A stretch of 9,189 nt of DNA from Spirochaetales bacterium. GTDB lineage: Bacteria; Spirochaetota; Spirochaetia; SPDA01. The notes under the pieces were generated by a model, which saw only the letters and a list, made by a program, of their open reading frames with translations, ran no database searches and was not told the origin of the DNA. The stretch's first letter is position 1; each line of letters opens with the position of its first letter. Made by a program: the position numbers and the translations under genes. Where the stretch lies: NCBI GenBank assembly GCA_004525155.1, contig SPDA01000049.1, positions 1 through 9,189 on the forward strand, given 5' to 3'. Shown here in pieces: positions 6,522-9,189 of this stretch.

Positions 6522-7903
6522 TTCTCATCTCCCGGCAAAATGGGGCGTATCCCCAAGATTTCGCAGAGGACAACAAGTTCCTTCACCACGTCGCCATACA
6601 CGGCATGAATGTGGTTGCACCTTAGTTCCTTGATAAAATCATCCGGTTCGCACAGCAGTTTTACGAAGGCCTGGGGCTGCTGGGAATTTATCTCCGAAAG
6701 CTTTTCCCTGGGAAATTCCTTCGCCTCCCCTTTCATAATGAGCATGATGTACTCGCCCTTTATTCTGCCGAGCCTGGCCAGGGTCATCGGACCGGCCTTG
6801 GCAACGTACTGCGGGCAGCAGCCGCCGATTTTCCATTCAAACTCCTGCAGGCCTTCGTGAACCCAGTGCACGTCCTTTTTGGACGGCGCAAAATCCGTAG
6901 GCTGGGAACCGCAGTTGCAGAGGGTTACGAGTCCGGACTCCTCTTCATATGCAAGAAAGTCCGCAAACAGGACCGGACTGCCGCTCACGTTTTTCAGCAT
7001 CTGCATGGTGAGAGCGCCGTTGGCGTCCGCTTCACAGGCGCAGATGAAAGGTTCCTTCAAACCGAAAGCATCAGAAGCGTCGTTGAGCAGTGCATGAGAA
7101 AGGCAAAAGGTCGTATGTATCGGCGGCAGGTGGGGCAGGCATTTGACAGCGACAAAGTCGTAACGTTTTTCCTTTATTAACTCCTTCAGCGCGAGGTACA
7201 TCTTTATCTGCGCAGTAACAGCCTCTTTACGCGCTTCGATGCCGCCGAAGGTCTTTTCCATCCAGCCGAAGAAATCCGCGGCGTCCTTGTCCGGAATTTC
7301 CTTAGACCTTTCGATTACGCTTATCTCGTCCCAACCGTCAATATCGACACCGAATTTCGTGCGCACCTCGGAAGGATCTACGTGAGCGGTATACATCCCC
7401 ATACACCTGCTGCCGCCCACTCCCAGAGTGGTTCCCCTAAGACGCATGGCGCCGGCCGCTCCGGTAAGCCAGGTTTTTATTTTTGCGATAGTTCCCGCAT
7501 CCTCAAAGCCTCCATGCATGAGGGTGCAGACTGCGCCGACCTCATCCAGCGCTCCCCTCGCAATGGCCGCACCGACTATACCTAGGTTCCCGGGTCCCGA
7601 TTCGGTCCACACGAGGACAGGTACGTTCACGATCTCCGCAAGATGCACCGCCATATTGGAATAAGTCCAGGTGCCCACGTACAGTACCAGGGCTTCAATG
7701 CCGGCGGCTTTGAGTTTTCCCCCATCTGCAGTCATTTCCTCTTTCGTCCGCGATATTTTTTCCGACGCGTTAACGACCTCTATACCCATGGCTTCGAGAG
7801 CAGCCTTCGCCTGCCTGTGGTCCTCGGTCACCTTCCGCACCACCGCTTCGGGCCATGTGGAATCCGGGGACATGGTCGTTATAAGTCCTATTCTTGGTTT
7901 CAT
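6518..7903 (-). CDS. L-fucose/L-arabinose isomerase-superfamily protein (FucI-like)
   Basis: Predicted metal-dependent aldose-ketose isomerase of 461 residues, close to the shorter members of the FucI-related group (E. coli FucI has 591). The N-terminal part (RIGLITTMSPDSTW) starts a Rossmann-like domain, with WTYSNMAVHLAE and PVLVWTESGPGNLGIVG before residue 112. The catalytic core is clear: CACEADANGALTM holds Glu291 and VLFADF holds Asp315. They are 24 residues apart, the same spacing as the metal-binding Glu337 and Asp361 of E. coli FucI. HIHAVYGD (431-438) supplies the C-terminal His, equivalent to FucI His528. Instead of the H-C-G segment I recall in many relatives it has CNCGSQP (329-335), and there are many Cys residues. 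GAGGAG lies eight bases before the ATG, 15 bases after the UroD-like stop. The substrate is not evident; do not read it as proven fucose isomerase. Confidence 0.82.
   Translation of the reverse strand: MKPRIGLITTMSPDSTWPEAVVRKVTEDHRQAKAALEAMGIEVVNASEKISRTKEEMTADGGKLKAAGIEALVLYVGTWTYSNMAVHLAEIVNVPVLVWTESGPGNLGIVGAAIARGALDEVGAVCTLMHGGFEDAGTIAKIKTWLTGAAGAMRLRGTTLGVGGSRCMGMYTAHVDPSEVRTKFGVDIDGWDEISVIERSKEIPDKDAADFFGWMEKTFGGIEARKEAVTAQIKMYLALKELIKEKRYDFVAVKCLPHLPPIHTTFCLSHALLNDASDAFGLKEPFICACEADANGALTMQMLKNVSGSPVLFADFLAYEEESGLVTLCNCGSQPTDFAPSKKDVHWVHEGLQEFEWKIGGCCPQYVAKAGPMTLARLGRIKGEYIMLIMKGEAKEFPREKLSEINSQQPQAFVKLLCEPDDFIKELRCNHIHAVYGDVVKELVVLCEILGIRPILPGDEK
6531..6535 (-). promoter_or_regulatory. 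Shine-Dalgarno of the AllA-like gene inside the FucI-like coding end
   Basis: On the - strand GGGAG is followed by ATGAGAA and the ATG at 6521. The site lies within the last codons (P-G-D-E-K) of the FucI-like gene, which ends in an ATGA overlap with the AllA-like start. This is a typical layout for coupled translation. Confidence 0.6.
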
Positions 7904-7911
7904 TGAGAAGT

Positions 7912-7917
7912 CTCCTC
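7912..7917 (-). promoter_or_regulatory. Shine-Dalgarno of the FucI-like gene
   Basis: On the - strand GAGGAG is followed eight bases later by the ATG at 7903. It begins just after the TAA stop of the UroD-like gene (7921-7919), and the spacing supports the chosen start (MKPRIGLITT). Confidence 0.8.
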
Positions 7918-7918
7918 A

Positions 7919-9118
7919 TTAGCTGCCAAACGCAAGAGCCGTATCGTACAGAGCGGTGATGTTCTCCGGCTTAACGTTCGCCTGTATGTTATGAGGGTTA
8001 TTGAAAATAAACCCTCCATTTTTGCTGAATACTTCGATGTTCCGCCTCGCTTCTTCGGTAACCTGTTCCGGTTTACCGAAGGCGAGTGTGTGCTGAGGAT
8101 CGATGGCTCCCCCCCAGAAGACAAGGTCCTTACCATACTCCCTCTTCAGCTTTTCCGGCTCCATATCCTTTGCTCCAAGCTGCACCGGGTTCAATATTTT
8201 CACGCCTGCACCGATAAGATCCGGCAGGTACTGGTACACGGACCCGCAGGAATGAAAGATGATGTGATATTTACTGGTCCGCTCAATGTGGTCCATGAAT
8301 TTTCTAATATAGGGGATGACCATCTCCCTCACCGTCTCGGTCCTGTAAAGCCCGCCCGTATTTGAGCCGAGGTCGTTGTACACGGGAACCGCGTCCACGC
8401 TGGTACCTGCCGCTTCCCACAGCTGGTCGAACTTCTGCATCCATACATCGGTCATCTTTTCGAAGAGGGCGTGTATCATGTCAGGATTGGCCACAATGTC
8501 CATATAGAACTTAGCGTTGCCCAGCCAGGGGCCGGCGATGTCGCACCAGCCGCTGAAGGTTTCGGTTACAATGAATTTATCCGTTTTACGCCGCAATTCC
8601 GCAGAGGCTGTTTTTATGTATTCAAGTTCAGTCTCGGTAAACAGGGGAATGTCCATCTTTGCCACATCAGCCGGCGTCTCCACCCAGTCGAAGGGATTTT
8701 TGACGAGGTCGAAGTAATAACCCTTGTCCGGCAGGCGGTACACTGCGTCTCCCGTCTTATATATATAAGAGCCGTCCGCCTGTCTTTCGGGGTTGAAATC
8801 AGAACTCACCTTTACGGGTGTACCCCGGGGATGTGTCCAGTCTTTCCATGGCCGGCCGCGCCTGCACCCGAGTCCGTCGGACAGGGGGTAGCAGGGAACC
8901 ACATCGCACCCGAAGCGGTCGAGGACCTCGTCGTCCACCAATACCCAGAACTGCATGGTATCGCCTATGCGTACGGGCTTATCGATGCCGAGATGTTTCA
9001 ACAGTTTATGGTACGACTCCGCCAAAATGGTGCAGGCATTGGAACCGCCTAAATCAATGGCAATCCGGTCCGGCTGTTGATGATTTATTGCCGCAAGCAC
9101 ACGTTCCCGGGACGTCAT
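7919..9118 (-). CDS. Uroporphyrinogen decarboxylase/MtaA-superfamily protein, not the heme enzyme
   Basis: TIM-barrel protein of 399 residues in the UroD superfamily, which includes heme-pathway decarboxylases and Zn-dependent corrinoid methyltransferases (MtaA, MtbA). Family features: the TSRERVLAAINHQQPDRI opening (2-19) common to the non-heme members, FHSCGSVYQYLPDLI (288-302) with the H-x-C-G Zn motif (His289, Cys291), GVKILNPVQ (305-313), WGGAIDP (335-341), and a C-terminal GGFIFNNPHNIQ (368-379) followed by PENI. The Arg-rich N-terminal signature of true HemE is absent, so heme synthesis is unlikely. The Cys that completes the Zn site in MtaA-type enzymes is not seen in the C-terminal segment, where His376 occupies a plausible position. 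It heads the visible - strand block; its ATG overlaps the stop of a preceding gene (ATGA), and GGAG lies ten bases upstream. Methyl transfer or sugar-linked lyase chemistry are both guesses. Confidence 0.85.
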   Translation of the reverse strand: MTSRERVLAAINHQQPDRIAIDLGGSNACTILAESYHKLLKHLGIDKPVRIGDTMQFWVLVDDEVLDRFGCDVVPCYPLSDGLGCRRGRPWKDWTHPRGTPVKVSSDFNPERQADGSYIYKTGDAVYRLPDKGYYFDLVKNPFDWVETPADVAKMDIPLFTETELEYIKTASAELRRKTDKFIVTETFSGWCDIAGPWLGNAKFYMDIVANPDMIHALFEKMTDVWMQKFDQLWEAAGTSVDAVPVYNDLGSNTGGLYRTETVREMVIPYIRKFMDHIERTSKYHIIFHSCGSVYQYLPDLIGAGVKILNPVQLGAKDMEPEKLKREYGKDLVFWGGAIDPQHTLAFGKPEQVTEEARRNIEVFSKNGGFIFNNPHNIQANVKPENITALYDTALAFGS

Positions 9119-9189
9119 GTAATGTTTTCTCCGAGCTGTTCCTCGAGATCAAAGGCTTTTTCGAGTTTGACTATTCTGCCTTCCTCCGA
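9115..9189 (-). CDS. C-terminal end of an unidentified gene
   Basis: The - strand frame from 9189 is open for 24 codons and ends at TGA (9117-9115), overlapping the ATG of the UroD-like gene as ATGA. The visible tail is strongly charged (SEEGRIVKLEKAFDLEEQLG, then ENIT) and looks helical. The other two - strand frames contain stops in this stretch. The overlap, identical in style to the 6518-6521 junction, supports a real gene that belongs to the same operon. The fragment is too short to name a family. Confidence 0.6.
   Translation of the reverse strand, partial: SEEGRIVKLEKAFDLEEQLGENIT

Noticed and set aside
8756..8769. Perfect 14-base AT palindrome CTTATATATATAAG
   Set aside because: It lies inside the UroD-like gene and is explained by codons for Tyr-Ile-Tyr-Lys; nothing suggests a binding site.
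8471..9052. Open frame of 193 codons on the + strand opposite the UroD-like gene
   Set aside because: It is a shadow of a well-supported gene; the translation is low in recognisable motifs and it has no operon context.
1..9189. Search for CRISPR arrays, tRNA or rRNA genes, insertion sequences and long repeats
   Set aside because: I saw no regularly spaced repeats, no tRNA-like cloverleaf, no transposase and no terminal inverted repeats. The low-GC gene has no visible mobile-element borders.

Overview
The window reads as a carbohydrate-use region of a bacterium with about 57% GC in most genes. I saw no 16S or tRNA gene, so the organism is a guess. The density of non-heme UroD-like, FucI-like and GH2 genes would suit a saccharolytic anaerobe such as a spirochaete, clostridium or member of the Planctomycetes/Lentisphaerae. 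That assignment is weak.

Layout: two convergent gene blocks fill almost all of the window. The + strand block (1-3526) holds the 3' part of a GH2 beta-mannosidase whose start lies upstream of the window, a GNAT-type N-acetyltransferase that overlaps it by one base, and an SDR-family oxidoreductase. The - strand block (read from 9189 down to 3620) holds, in transcription order: the last 24 codons of an unidentified gene, a UroD/MtaA-superfamily protein, an FucI-type ketol-isomerase, a small AllA (ureidoglycolate lyase)-like protein, a class I mannose-6-phosphate isomerase-like cupin protein, and a Gfo/Idh/MocA oxidoreductase. Its junctions are ATGA overlaps, short gaps, or a stop codon overlapping a Shine-Dalgarno sequence, so it is very probably one transcript. 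A 93-base gap with a weak hairpin (3527-3619) separates the two blocks. No stretch over 300 bases lacks a gene. No promoter for either block is visible; both should lie outside the window.

How the genes may work together: the mannosidase would release mannose from beta-mannosides inside the cell. The - strand block combines an aldose/ketose isomerase, two jelly-roll proteins (one PMI-like, one AllA-like), an NAD(P)-dependent sugar dehydrogenase and a UroD-like protein. This looks like a pathway for converting an uncommon sugar or sugar acid. The substrate cannot be read from sequence alone. The most notable points are the composition of this block, the AllA-like protein away from any purine-degradation genes, and the last gene (Gfo/Idh), which has about 41% GC by hand count against about 58% in the adjacent gene, suggesting a separate origin.
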